Assembly: GCA_030643515.1 (NCBI GenBank)
Contig: DAOWLH010000015.1
Span: forward strand, 1-6,775
Reading direction: 5' to 3'
Source of the DNA: Dehalococcoidia bacterium
GTDB lineage: Bacteria > Chloroflexota > Dehalococcoidia > Dehalococcoidales > DAOWLH01
Length of the DNA stretch: 6,775 bases
Below, piece by piece: positions 1-5,928 of this stretch. A model generated the notes under the pieces. That model did no database searches. It was not told where the DNA came from and worked only from the letters and a program-made list of their open reading frames with translations. How positions within the stretch are numbered: the first letter of the stretch is position 1; every line of letters begins with the position of its first letter. The position numbers and the translations under genes are program-made.

Positions 1-344
1 ATCTGGAGACCAGCGATACCAGCATCTGGGGATTCATCGTCTCGTCGGCCGATGCCATAAGCAGCGCCCGGCCCGGAGCCAGACGGGAGTCCCTCTATAG
101 CTACCTGAAGCGGCTCAAGGAGTTGGAAGAGATAGCCGATAGCTTTAAAGGGGTCGATAAGGCCTACGCCATTCAGGCTGGCCGCGAAGTGCGCATTCTG
201 GTCAAGCCGGAGGACATAGACGACCTGGGTGCCATGAGGCTGGCCAGGGATATCGTCAAGAAGATTGAGGAAGGCCTTGCCTATCCCGGTCAGATAAAAG
301 TGACCGTTCTCCGGGAGACAAGAGCCGTGGACTACGCTAGATAG
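1..344 (+). CDS. rny: Ribonuclease Y, C-terminal part (5' end outside window)
   Basis: The frame is open from base 3 and gives 113 residues ending at TAG 342-344. The visible part has the conserved ADAISSARPGAR segment, then SFKGVDKAYAIQAGREVRI and the ending RETRAVDYAR, which is close to the C-terminus of known RNase Y proteins. RNase Y is a membrane-anchored endoribonuclease that starts mRNA decay in many bacteria lacking RNase E; full proteins are about 500-520 residues. The N-terminal membrane anchor, coiled coil, KH domain and HD metal-binding motif all lie outside the window. An internal TTG at 123 could be read as a start, but homology continues upstream of it, so the gene simply enters from the left. 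It lies 25 bp ahead of the ymdB-like gene, the arrangement also known from Bacillus subtilis. The identification is secure. Confidence 0.95.
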   Translation, partial: LETSDTSIWGFIVSSADAISSARPGARRESLYSYLKRLKELEEIADSFKGVDKAYAIQAGREVRILVKPEDIDDLGAMRLARDIVKKIEEGLAYPGQIKVTVLRETRAVDYAR

Positions 345-369
345 AAATCATAAAGTTGGCAGGTATCTT

Positions 370-1143
370 GTGTTAGTATTGGCCATCGGAGACATTATCG
401 GCAGCCCCGGCAGGAGAGCCGTAAAACAGCTTCTACCCGGGTTAAGGCAGCAATACGGGGTTAACCTGGTTATCGCCAACGGCGAAAACGCCGCCGGCGG
501 ACTGGGGCTGACCCTGGCCACCGCCGACGAACTGCTCGGCGCCGGGGTTGACGTTATAACTTCGGGCAACCACATCTGGGCACAGAGGGAGATTATTCCC
601 TACCTAGATAGTGAGATTCCCATTATCCGCCCGCTGAATTATCCACCGGGGGTGCCCGGCAAGGGATACCTGGTGTTCAACGACCGGGCGGTAGTGGTCA
701 ACCTGATAGGCCGCACCTTTATAGGCAACTTTGACTGCCCATTCCGGGGCATGGATAAGCTGCTCGCCCAGCTCGACCCCGGGCACAGGGTTATTATCGT
801 TGATTTTCACGCCGAAGCAACCTCGGAGAAGGGAGCTCTGGGCTACTACCTGGATGGCCGCGTCAGTGCCGTACTGGGCACCCATACCCACATCGGCACC
901 ATCGACACCCGGCTGCTTCCCCGGGGGACGGCCTACGTCACCGACATCGGCATGACCGGCCCGATCGACTCGGTCATCGGCGACGATACTGAGAAAGTGC
1001 TCAGCCGCTTCCTGACTATAATGCCGAACCGATTGTCAGTGGGGAAGGGCAAAACCGTCCTCAATGCCATTCTGGTAAAGATTGACGAGGAAAGCGGCCG
1101 GGCGACTGCCATCGAGAGAATCAGCTGCGAGGCAGGCTCTTGA
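370..1143 (+). CDS. ymdB: YmdB-type metallophosphoesterase (TIGR00282 family)
   Basis: This 257-residue protein has a length typical of the family (about 260). The dinuclear metal-site residues are all visible: D8 in GDIIGSPGR, E39-N40 in NGENAAGG, N67-H68 in SGNHIW, H147 in DFHAEATSEK, and H172 and H174 in LGTHTHIGT. The final conserved block, YVTDIGMTGP, is present too. The B. subtilis member hydrolyses 2',3'-cyclic nucleotides, influences biofilm and sporulation decisions, and is encoded next to rny as here. A cytoplasmic phosphodiesterase role linked to RNA degradation products is inferred from that. The GTG at 370 is chosen because it sits directly before the first conserved strand (LVLAIGD); a weak AGGT lies 5 bp upstream. 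The 3' end overlaps the next gene by 4 bp. The family is certain; the natural substrate is not. Confidence 0.93.
   Translation: MLVLAIGDIIGSPGRRAVKQLLPGLRQQYGVNLVIANGENAAGGLGLTLATADELLGAGVDVITSGNHIWAQREIIPYLDSEIPIIRPLNYPPGVPGKGYLVFNDRAVVVNLIGRTFIGNFDCPFRGMDKLLAQLDPGHRVIIVDFHAEATSEKGALGYYLDGRVSAVLGTHTHIGTIDTRLLPRGTAYVTDIGMTGPIDSVIGDDTEKVLSRFLTIMPNRLSVGKGKTVLNAILVKIDEESGRATAIERISCEAGS
1127..1132 (+). promoter_or_regulatory. Ribosome binding site that supports the TTG start of the PHP gene
   Basis: GCGAGG lies 7 bp upstream of the TTG at 1140, inside the end of the ymdB-like gene. No ATG or GTG in frame could start the PHP protein without losing its first metal-binding motif, so this site and the TTGA overlap (1140-1143) decide the start. 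Translation is probably coupled to ymdB. Confidence 0.6.
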
Positions 1144-1994
1144 CTGCCGGGATAGACCTTCACATCCACACCACGGCTTCCGACGGTAAGTTCAGCCCGG
1201 CGGAGATTGTCCGTAAATCGGTAAACCTCGGGTTGGGCGTCATTGCCATCTGCGACCACGACACCGTCAACGGTTTGGAGCCTGCTCTCCAGGAGGCTGC
1301 CTCCTTTCCCCACCTCAAGATAATACCCGGCATCGAGGTCAGTACCCATGCTCCGGGGAACGAGGTCCACATCCTCGGTTACTTCATAGACCACACCGAC
1401 GCCAAGCTCCAGGATATCCTGGCCAGCTTACGCAACTCGCGACGGGAGCGGGCACGAGCTATGACCAGCAAGCTGGGAGGTCTTGGCGTCAACATCGACT
1501 GGCGGAGAGTAAAGCAGATTGCCGGCAGCGGCTCTATCGGCCGGCCCCACATTGCCCAGGCCATGCTGGAGAAGGGCTATATCGGCTCGATCAAGGAGGC
1601 TTTCACTCACTATATCGAGCAGGGTGGCCCGGCCTACGTTGAGCGGCATAAGATAAGCCCGGTAGAAGCAGTGATCCTAATAAAAAAGGTGGGTGGCCTG
1701 CCGGTGCTGGCCCACCCGACCACTATTAACGAACCGGAGGCGATGGTGGGCCTGCTAAAAAAGGCCGGCCTGGTTGGCCTGGAGGTCTACTACAGCGATT
1801 ACAGCAAGGACGAAAGGCAACGCCTGGCCAGGATGGCCGACAAGCACGGTCTCATTGGCACCGGCGGTAGTGACTACCACGGCCTGGATGATACCGCCGA
1901 GACTTTGCTCGGCGAGGCTGACGTACCTCAGAAGGCGGCCGATGCGCTCTTTGCCCTGGCCGGCCAAAGAGCGCTCAAACCGGCCGGTTTATAA
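1140..1994 (+). CDS. PHP-domain phosphoesterase (TrpH/YciV, RNase AM-like)
   Basis: This 284-residue protein matches the length of TrpH/YciV. PHP metal-binding motifs occur in order: DLHIHTTASDG (H8, H10, D15), CDHDT (D39, H40), PGIEVST (E66), H77 in EVHILGY, GRPHIA (H137), LAHP (H192) and GGSDYHG (D245, H247). Residues about 85-160 form the helical insertion usual in this subfamily, rather than the shorter HisK or polymerase PHP forms. Characterised relatives remove the 3'-phosphate from nucleoside 3',5'-bisphosphates such as pAp and act as 5'-3' exonucleases on short RNA and rRNA 5' ends; acting on similar substrates here is an inference. The TTG start at 1140 overlaps the ymdB TGA as TTGA and has a GCGAGG site 7 bp upstream. 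The plsY-like gene follows 8 bp after TAA. A trpH symbol is withheld because orthology cannot be shown here. Confidence 0.88.
   Translation: MTAGIDLHIHTTASDGKFSPAEIVRKSVNLGLGVIAICDHDTVNGLEPALQEAASFPHLKIIPGIEVSTHAPGNEVHILGYFIDHTDAKLQDILASLRNSRRERARAMTSKLGGLGVNIDWRRVKQIAGSGSIGRPHIAQAMLEKGYIGSIKEAFTHYIEQGGPAYVERHKISPVEAVILIKKVGGLPVLAHPTTINEPEAMVGLLKKAGLVGLEVYYSDYSKDERQRLARMADKHGLIGTGGSDYHGLDDTAETLLGEADVPQKAADALFALAGQRALKPAGL
1977..1990. repeat. Perfect 14-bp palindrome at the 3' end of the PHP gene
   Basis: AAACCGGCCGGTTT reads the same on both strands and ends just before the TAA at 1992. A second, 10-bp palindrome (TGGCCGGCCA, 1957-1966) shares the GGCCGG-type core and ends 10 bp upstream. 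No T-run follows, so it is not an intrinsic terminator. It ends 12 bp before the plsY-like start and could form a short RNA hairpin near that gene's ribosome binding region, or be chance in GC-rich coding DNA. Confidence 0.5.
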
Positions 1995-2002
1995 CAGAAG
2001 CT

Positions 2003-2692
2003 ATGTCCATTGAGTTTATTTTACTCGCCATCGGCGCCTATCTTCTGGGTTCGGTGCCGGCCGCCTATCTGGCGGCCAGGTGGTACCGCGGCATTGATAT
2101 CAGGAAGCAGGGCACGGGAAAGGTGGGCGCCGCCAATGTGCTCAGCTCCGCTTCAAAGTGGCTGGCTATCCCGGTGGCCTTATTTGACATCGGCAAGGGT
2201 GCGCTGACCGTCTGGATAGCCCAGCTGCTGGGGCTGGGGGCGGCTGCCCAGGTAACGGTGGGCATCATCACTATTATCGGGCACAATTGGCCCGTCTTCC
2301 TCCGTTTCCAGGGCGGACGCGGTATCTTCACCACTCTGGGCGTTGTCACCATGCTCTCGCCGTGGCTGGGGCTAATCATTCTGGTCACCCCCTACCTGTT
2401 CGCGCCGTTACGGCTGGTGGCCTTCGGCGTCTTTCTAGACCTGGCTGCCATGCCAATCTTGAGCTGGTTTTTCAGCCAGCCGCTGGGCATTGAGGAAAGG
2501 CTGCCGGTCACGTTAGGCCTCGCTGCCATGATGCTGCTGGCGCTATCAAAGAGGGTAATAGCGCCCAGGACTCCGCTCAGCCAATCGATGCATCCGCTGG
2601 AGCTGTTCTTTAACCGCCTGCTATTCGACCGCGACATCAGGGACAGAGAATCCTGGATAAGGTGGAAGTCTCAGCAGAAGCCGGAGAGATGA
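2003..2692 (+). CDS. Glycerol-3-phosphate acyltransferase PlsY-like (DUF205), divergent
   Basis: This is a 229-residue integral membrane protein. PlsY transfers an acyl group from acyl-phosphate to glycerol-3-phosphate, the first step of phospholipid synthesis. Family motifs visible are LLGSVPAAYL (14-23), DIRKQGTGKVGAANVL (32-47), FDIGKG (61-66) and GHNWPVFLRFQGGRG (93-107), the last holding the essential His94 and Asn95. Hydrophobic stretches lie near residues 3-25, 52-76, 80-96, 108-152 and 168-183. Motif 2 departs from the usual GSGNxGATNxxR: the Asn is Lys40, the Thr is Ala44, and the Arg is replaced in the NVLSSAS run. A charged tail follows about residue 190, so it is longer than many PlsY proteins (about 200). 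The ATG at 2003 is 8 bp after the PHP stop with only a weak GAAG site, suggesting coupling. The family is sure; full activity is less so, and a paralogue with another acceptor is possible. Confidence 0.85.
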   Translation: MSIEFILLAIGAYLLGSVPAAYLAARWYRGIDIRKQGTGKVGAANVLSSASKWLAIPVALFDIGKGALTVWIAQLLGLGAAAQVTVGIITIIGHNWPVFLRFQGGRGIFTTLGVVTMLSPWLGLIILVTPYLFAPLRLVAFGVFLDLAAMPILSWFFSQPLGIEERLPVTLGLAAMMLLALSKRVIAPRTPLSQSMHPLELFFNRLLFDRDIRDRESWIRWKSQQKPER

Positions 2693-2760
2693 AGATAGGC
2701 CACCATGATATTATGAAAGGTGCAACTCACCTGGGAGAAAAATGTCGCCACTTAGCATGA
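2689..2760 (+). CDS. Possible 23-codon mini-ORF bridging two genes
   Basis: An ATG at 2689 overlaps the plsY-like stop as ATGA. The frame runs 23 codons (MKIGHHDIMKGATHLGEKCR, then HLA) to TGA 2758-2760. That stop in turn overlaps an in-frame ATG (2757) of the Fe-S oxidoreductase gene, again as ATGA. A GGAG lies only 2 bp before the ATG. I do not recognise the peptide, and it may be chance. If translated, it would hand ribosomes from plsY to the downstream gene rather than encode a functional protein. Confidence 0.18.
   Translation: MKIGHHDIMKGATHLGEKCRHLA
2706..2714 (+). promoter_or_regulatory. Weak candidate extended -10 element
   Basis: TGATATTAT fits an extended -10 (TGn plus TATTAT, one mismatch to TATAAT) in the 49-bp gap before the Fe-S oxidoreductase gene. 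No acceptable -35 is present at 17 bp (GAGATG). Initiation would fall about 20 bp ahead of the ATG at 2742 and keep its GGGAG site. This would allow separate transcription from plsY, but support is slight. Confidence 0.22.
2733..2737 (+). promoter_or_regulatory. Ribosome binding site of the Fe-S oxidoreductase gene
   Basis: GGGAG sits 4 bp before the ATG at 2742. This favours that start over the in-frame ATG at 2757, which would be 19 bp away, although the spacing is a little short. Confidence 0.55.
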
Positions 2761-4790
2761 CGTACCTGGGAATACCGGGGTATGCCATCTTCTGGGTGCT
2801 GACAGTAGCCGCCTCCGGCCTGTTTTTTTACCGGATATCCCGGCTCATCCGGTATATGTTTCTTGGGCAGAAAGAGAAAGGCTTCAGCCACCTGCTGCGC
2901 CGGGCGCTGAAGATGACGGCCATCACCCTAGGGCAGTGGTGCCAGCTCAAGGGCATTACCTTGAAGGACAGGGCAGGCATAGGCCATGCCACTCTTGCCT
3001 GGGGCTTCTTTGTCTTTGTCGTCTTCTATGTGGTATTTATCATTATCGGCGCCGGTTTTGGCCTCTCGGAGACGCTGGAGCACAGCGCTTTCTTCTTTTA
3101 CTACACCTGGGTTATGGACATCATCGCCCCCATTGTGGTTCTGGTCATCCTGTGGGCCATCGTCCGCCGCTATATCGTGCGGCCGCCGCGGCTACAGGGG
3201 GAGCAGACAGGAGAAGCCCTGGTTATCCTGATAACCGTGCTTCTCCCCCCTGTAACTCACCTCTTCAAGATAGCGACCGTCATTGCACTGGGCAATCCTC
3301 CGGCCGGTCTGGGTGGTGCTCTACCGGCGATAAGCTCGGCACTGAGCAATATCTTTGCCGGCATGAGCACAGGCTCGGTAGAGACCGCCCTCGCTATATT
3401 CTTCTGGGCAAACTGGCTGGTTATTCTGTTTCTTCTGGTCTCGATCCCGCACTCCAGACACTTCCATATGGTGGCCTCGCTATTCAATATCTTCTTCCGT
3501 TCGCCGCTGCCCAAGGGCGCCCTGCGCACAATAGACCTTGAGGCCGTCGAGACCTTCGGAGCCGCCAAGATAACCGACCTTTCCTGGAAACAGGTGCTTG
3601 ACCTCTATTCCTGCGTCGTTTGCGGACAGTGCCAGGATGCCTGCCCGGCCACCGCCAGCGGCAAGCCGCTCAACCCCAAGAAGCTAATCCAGGACTTAAA
3701 GATTCACCTCCTTGAAGCCGGGCCGGAGTTGCTCAAGCACCGGGGCGGCAGTGATAATCCGGGCGACAAGCTGGCGAAAACGCTGCCCGGTGAAGTGATA
3801 ACCAGAGACGAAATCTGGGCGTGCACCACCTGCCGCGCCTGTGATGAAATCTGTCCTCTTTATGTTGAGCATATCGATAAGATTATCGATTTGCGGAGAA
3901 ACCTGGTTCTGGAGCAGGCATCGCTTCCGGAAACCGCAGAGCAGGCACTCAGAAGCCTTGAGACCAGAGGGCATCCGTGGCGGGGGACTACCGCATCGCG
4001 TACCGACTGGGCCCAGGGCCTTGATATAAGAACACTGGCTGAAGACGGTCAGGTTGACTTCCTGTTCTGGGTCGGCTGCACCGGTGCCCTGGAGGAAAGG
4101 AGCACTAAAATAAGCCGATCCCTGGCCCGGATCCTTAAGCTTGCCGGCGTCAACTTCGGCATACTCGGTGTCGAGGAAAGCTGCTGCGGCGAGCCGGCCC
4201 GCCGGCTGGGCAACGAGTACCTCTTCCAAGTGCAGGCCGAGAGCAATATCCAGATATTGCAAGGCCACGGTGTGAAAAAGATGGTTACCGCCTGCCCCCA
4301 CTGCTACAACACCTTCAAGAACGAGTACCCGGAGTTTGGTGGTAAATTTGAGGTCTGGCACCACACCGAGCTTATCGCCCTTCTCCTCAAAGAAGGACGG
4401 CTGAAAACCAACCAGGGGACTGGCGGGCTTATCACCTACCACGACCCCTGCTATCTGGGCAGATACAACGATATCTATCAGCCGCCGAGGCAGCTCATCA
4501 AGAGCCTGCCCGCTACCAGGCTGGTTGAGACGGCAAATAATAAAAAGCGTGGTTTCTGCTGTGGCGGCGGTGGCGGCCGTATGTGGATGGAAGAGGAGAG
4601 CGGCCAGAGAGTAAGCAAGCTGCGCCTTGAGCAGGCGCTGATGACAGGGGCCAAAACTATAGCCACCGCCTGCCCCTTCTGCCTCCAGATGCTCGACGAC
4701 GCTGCAAAGGCCGGAAATGGCAATACAGGGCCTGTGGTTATGGATATAGCCGAGCTGGCGGCCAGAGCAGCCGACGCCGGTCAGGACTAG
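2742..4790 (+). CDS. Membrane-bound HdrD-like Fe-S oxidoreductase (ETF:menaquinone oxidoreductase type)
   Basis: This 682-residue protein has three visible parts. The first (about 1-252) is a NarI/DsrM-like cytochrome b domain with about five membrane helices (near 10-30, 84-108, 121-145, 159-184 and 214-235). Possible heme ligands are H82, H173 and H237/H240/H242. The second has two CxxCxxCxxxCP motifs, C291-C294-C297-C301 and C361-C364-C367-C371, each expected to hold a 4Fe-4S cluster. The third is a duplicated CCG domain: C446, C481-C482, C518, C521 and then C570, C606-C607, C644, C647; the second includes the CCGGGGGRMWMEE signature. This layout matches HdrD/GlcF-like proteins such as the one that passes electrons between electron-transfer flavoprotein and menaquinone in fatty-acid-degrading anaerobes. 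Quinone-linked electron transfer is therefore inferred; etfAB is not in the window, and heterodisulfide or D-lactate chemistry remains possible. All cluster ligands look intact. Confidence 0.88.
   Translation: MSPLSMTYLGIPGYAIFWVLTVAASGLFFYRISRLIRYMFLGQKEKGFSHLLRRALKMTAITLGQWCQLKGITLKDRAGIGHATLAWGFFVFVVFYVVFIIIGAGFGLSETLEHSAFFFYYTWVMDIIAPIVVLVILWAIVRRYIVRPPRLQGEQTGEALVILITVLLPPVTHLFKIATVIALGNPPAGLGGALPAISSALSNIFAGMSTGSVETALAIFFWANWLVILFLLVSIPHSRHFHMVASLFNIFFRSPLPKGALRTIDLEAVETFGAAKITDLSWKQVLDLYSCVVCGQCQDACPATASGKPLNPKKLIQDLKIHLLEAGPELLKHRGGSDNPGDKLAKTLPGEVITRDEIWACTTCRACDEICPLYVEHIDKIIDLRRNLVLEQASLPETAEQALRSLETRGHPWRGTTASRTDWAQGLDIRTLAEDGQVDFLFWVGCTGALEERSTKISRSLARILKLAGVNFGILGVEESCCGEPARRLGNEYLFQVQAESNIQILQGHGVKKMVTACPHCYNTFKNEYPEFGGKFEVWHHTELIALLLKEGRLKTNQGTGGLITYHDPCYLGRYNDIYQPPRQLIKSLPATRLVETANNKKRGFCCGGGGGRMWMEEESGQRVSKLRLEQALMTGAKTIATACPFCLQMLDDAAKAGNGNTGPVVMDIAELAARAADAGQD
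4787..4790. other. Shared CTAG: stop codons of two convergent genes overlap
   Basis: The plus-strand Fe-S gene ends with TAG at 4788-4790. The minus-strand glycosylase gene ends with TAG on the complement of 4787-4789. The four-base palindrome serves both. No hairpin followed by a T-run is visible on either side, so transcripts from both blocks probably run into each other. Confidence 0.9.
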
Positions 4791-5470
4791 ACGTTGTTGC
4801 CTTTATACCCGGCAAATTGGCAGATATCATTCAGGCAGCACCGCCGGCATAGCGGCTCCCTGCGGCAGGCATCCTTAGCCAGCTGTACCAGCAAGGCGTG
4901 GTATTCATTAAACAGCCCGGCATCAGCCGGCAGGTGAGCCATAAAGAGCTGCTGGCAGGCGGCATAGCTGTCGTCTGCCGGTGCCAGGCCAAGGCGGTTA
5001 ACGATGCGCCGTGTGTAGGCATCAACAACAAAGACCGGCTTGGCGGCGGCATAGAGCATTATCGAATCGGCCGTCTCCGGCCCGATTCCATGGACAGCAA
5101 GCAGCTCACGGCGCATCTGCGGGACATCAAGGGCAAACAGCTCATCAAGATTATCACCGTAGCGGCTATCCAGCCAGCAGGCCAGGGACTTGAGCTTTTT
5201 TGCTTTAGCATTACGGTAGCCGCTGGAGCGGATTATCAGTGCCAGCTCAGATACGGGCATGCGGCGTATCGCCGCCGGGGATAGTGCCCCGGCCGCCTTC
5301 AGGCCACTGATGGCCCTAGCTGCATTTCGCCAGGAAACCTGCTGGGTGAGGATGGCACCAACCATTACTTCAAAGGGTTCATCCGCCGGCCACCACTGCT
5401 GTTGACCGTATCTTTCCAGAAGCCTCTGGCATATGTCCGCAAGATAGCGGCCTACCTGCTGTCTGACCAT
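4787..5470 (-). CDS. Endonuclease III-related HhH-GPD DNA glycosylase with Fe-S motif (COG2231 type)
   Basis: This 227-residue base-excision repair protein contains the HhH-GPD core: FEVMVGAILTQQVSWRNA (33-50), the helix-hairpin-helix LLAVHGIGPETADSIML (123-139) and VVDAYTRRIVNRLG (148-161), with catalytic Asp150. A C-terminal cluster C202-x5-C208-x2-C211-x5-C217 resembles the endonuclease III 4Fe-4S loop, whose usual spacing is x6-x2-x5. The position of the lyase Lys of endonuclease III (GVGRKTA) is Glu132 here (GIGPETA), so the enzyme is probably a monofunctional glycosylase that removes damaged bases without cutting the AP site. The substrate, perhaps alkylated purines as for MagIII, is inferred. 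The ATG at 5468-5470 is the only start after an in-frame stop 30 bp upstream. It lies inside trmO (19-bp overlap) with no clear Shine-Dalgarno site, which suggests coupled translation. Confidence 0.88.
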   Translation of the reverse strand: MVRQQVGRYLADICQRLLERYGQQQWWPADEPFEVMVGAILTQQVSWRNAARAISGLKAAGALSPAAIRRMPVSELALIIRSSGYRNAKAKKLKSLACWLDSRYGDNLDELFALDVPQMRRELLAVHGIGPETADSIMLYAAAKPVFVVDAYTRRIVNRLGLAPADDSYAACQQLFMAHLPADAGLFNEYHALLVQLAKDACRREPLCRRCCLNDICQFAGYKGNNV

Positions 5471-5907
5471 GGCGGCATCGTAGCTTCGGCTGCCGAGTCA
5501 TATCCCGGGATATAGGGCTTGATATCGATAACCGGCGTGCCATCAACGGCATCCAACCCTTCCACCTGGAGCACGTTGTCCTTAAGCTTGAGCAATCTGA
5601 CCAACTTCTGCCCTACCGGATTTGGCCTGTGGGGAGAGCGGGAGGCAAAAAGCCCGACCAGCGGCCTCTTCGGGTCGCCCTTATAACTAACCTTAAAGGC
5701 TATCTTATCCGGGTCAACCGCCTTATGCATCCAGCAGAGAACGATAATGTGGGAAGACTCCTCCAGTCTATAGAGAGCTTCAGTGAGACTGCTATCAACC
5801 ACAATCTCGGAGACTATCCCGTCCCAGTTATACTCGTGACGGGGCGTCCACTTTATTTTGCTGCGGACATATCCGATTGGTTTAACGGTAAACTGATTAT
5901 CACACAC
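5452..5907 (-). CDS. trmO: TrmO-type tRNA (t6A37) N6-methyltransferase (UPF0066/TsaA-like)
   Basis: This 151-residue protein belongs to the compact form of the family; E. coli TrmO, with an extra C-terminal domain, has about 235. TrmO uses S-adenosylmethionine to methylate threonylcarbamoyl-adenosine at position 37 of tRNA-Thr. Visible hallmarks are VKPIGYVRS (8-16), SSHIIVLCWMHKA (51-63), GLFASRSPHRPNPVG (85-99) and the C-terminal LDAVDGTPVIDIKPYIPGYD (118-137). The C-terminal domain of enterobacterial TrmO is absent, as in many archaeal and Gram-positive-type members. GTG at 5907 is the only start between an upstream in-frame TAA (5926-5928) and the first conserved strand. GGGAAG, about 11 bp upstream, is a distant ribosome binding site. 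A candidate promoter overlaps the gap to the upstream synthase gene. The family is certain; the exact tRNA target is inferred. Confidence 0.9.
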   Translation of the reverse strand: MCDNQFTVKPIGYVRSKIKWTPRHEYNWDGIVSEIVVDSSLTEALYRLEESSHIIVLCWMHKAVDPDKIAFKVSYKGDPKRPLVGLFASRSPHRPNPVGQKLVRLLKLKDNVLQVEGLDAVDGTPVIDIKPYIPGYDSAAEATMPPWSDSR

Positions 5908-5928
5908 GGCAAGGTGCTTCCCGGATTA

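Noticed and set aside
933..1394. 153-codon minus-strand frame spanning the ymdB-PHP junction
   Set aside because: It is antisense to conserved motifs of both genes and has no family resemblance.
2936..3541. 201-codon plus-strand frame
   Set aside because: It is an out-of-frame shadow of the membrane domain of the oxidoreductase, with a low-complexity, His/Gly/Arg-rich translation and no start context.
3696..4442. Long open frame of 248 codons on the minus strand
   Set aside because: It lies wholly antisense to the Fe-S and CCG region, whose cysteine motifs are unmistakable; its translation shows no recognisable domain and reflects GC-rich codon bias.
4790..4860. Possible terminator between the convergent genes
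   Set aside because: Only short GC inverted repeats with long loops, such as GCCGG with CCGGC, and no T-run; they lie within coding sequence.
4898..5284. 128-codon plus-strand frame
   Set aside because: It is antisense to the HhH-GPD glycosylase core; no plausible product.
4787..5470. Classical endonuclease III (nth)
   Set aside because: The catalytic Lys position is Glu and the Cys spacing differs, so the nth symbol is not justified.
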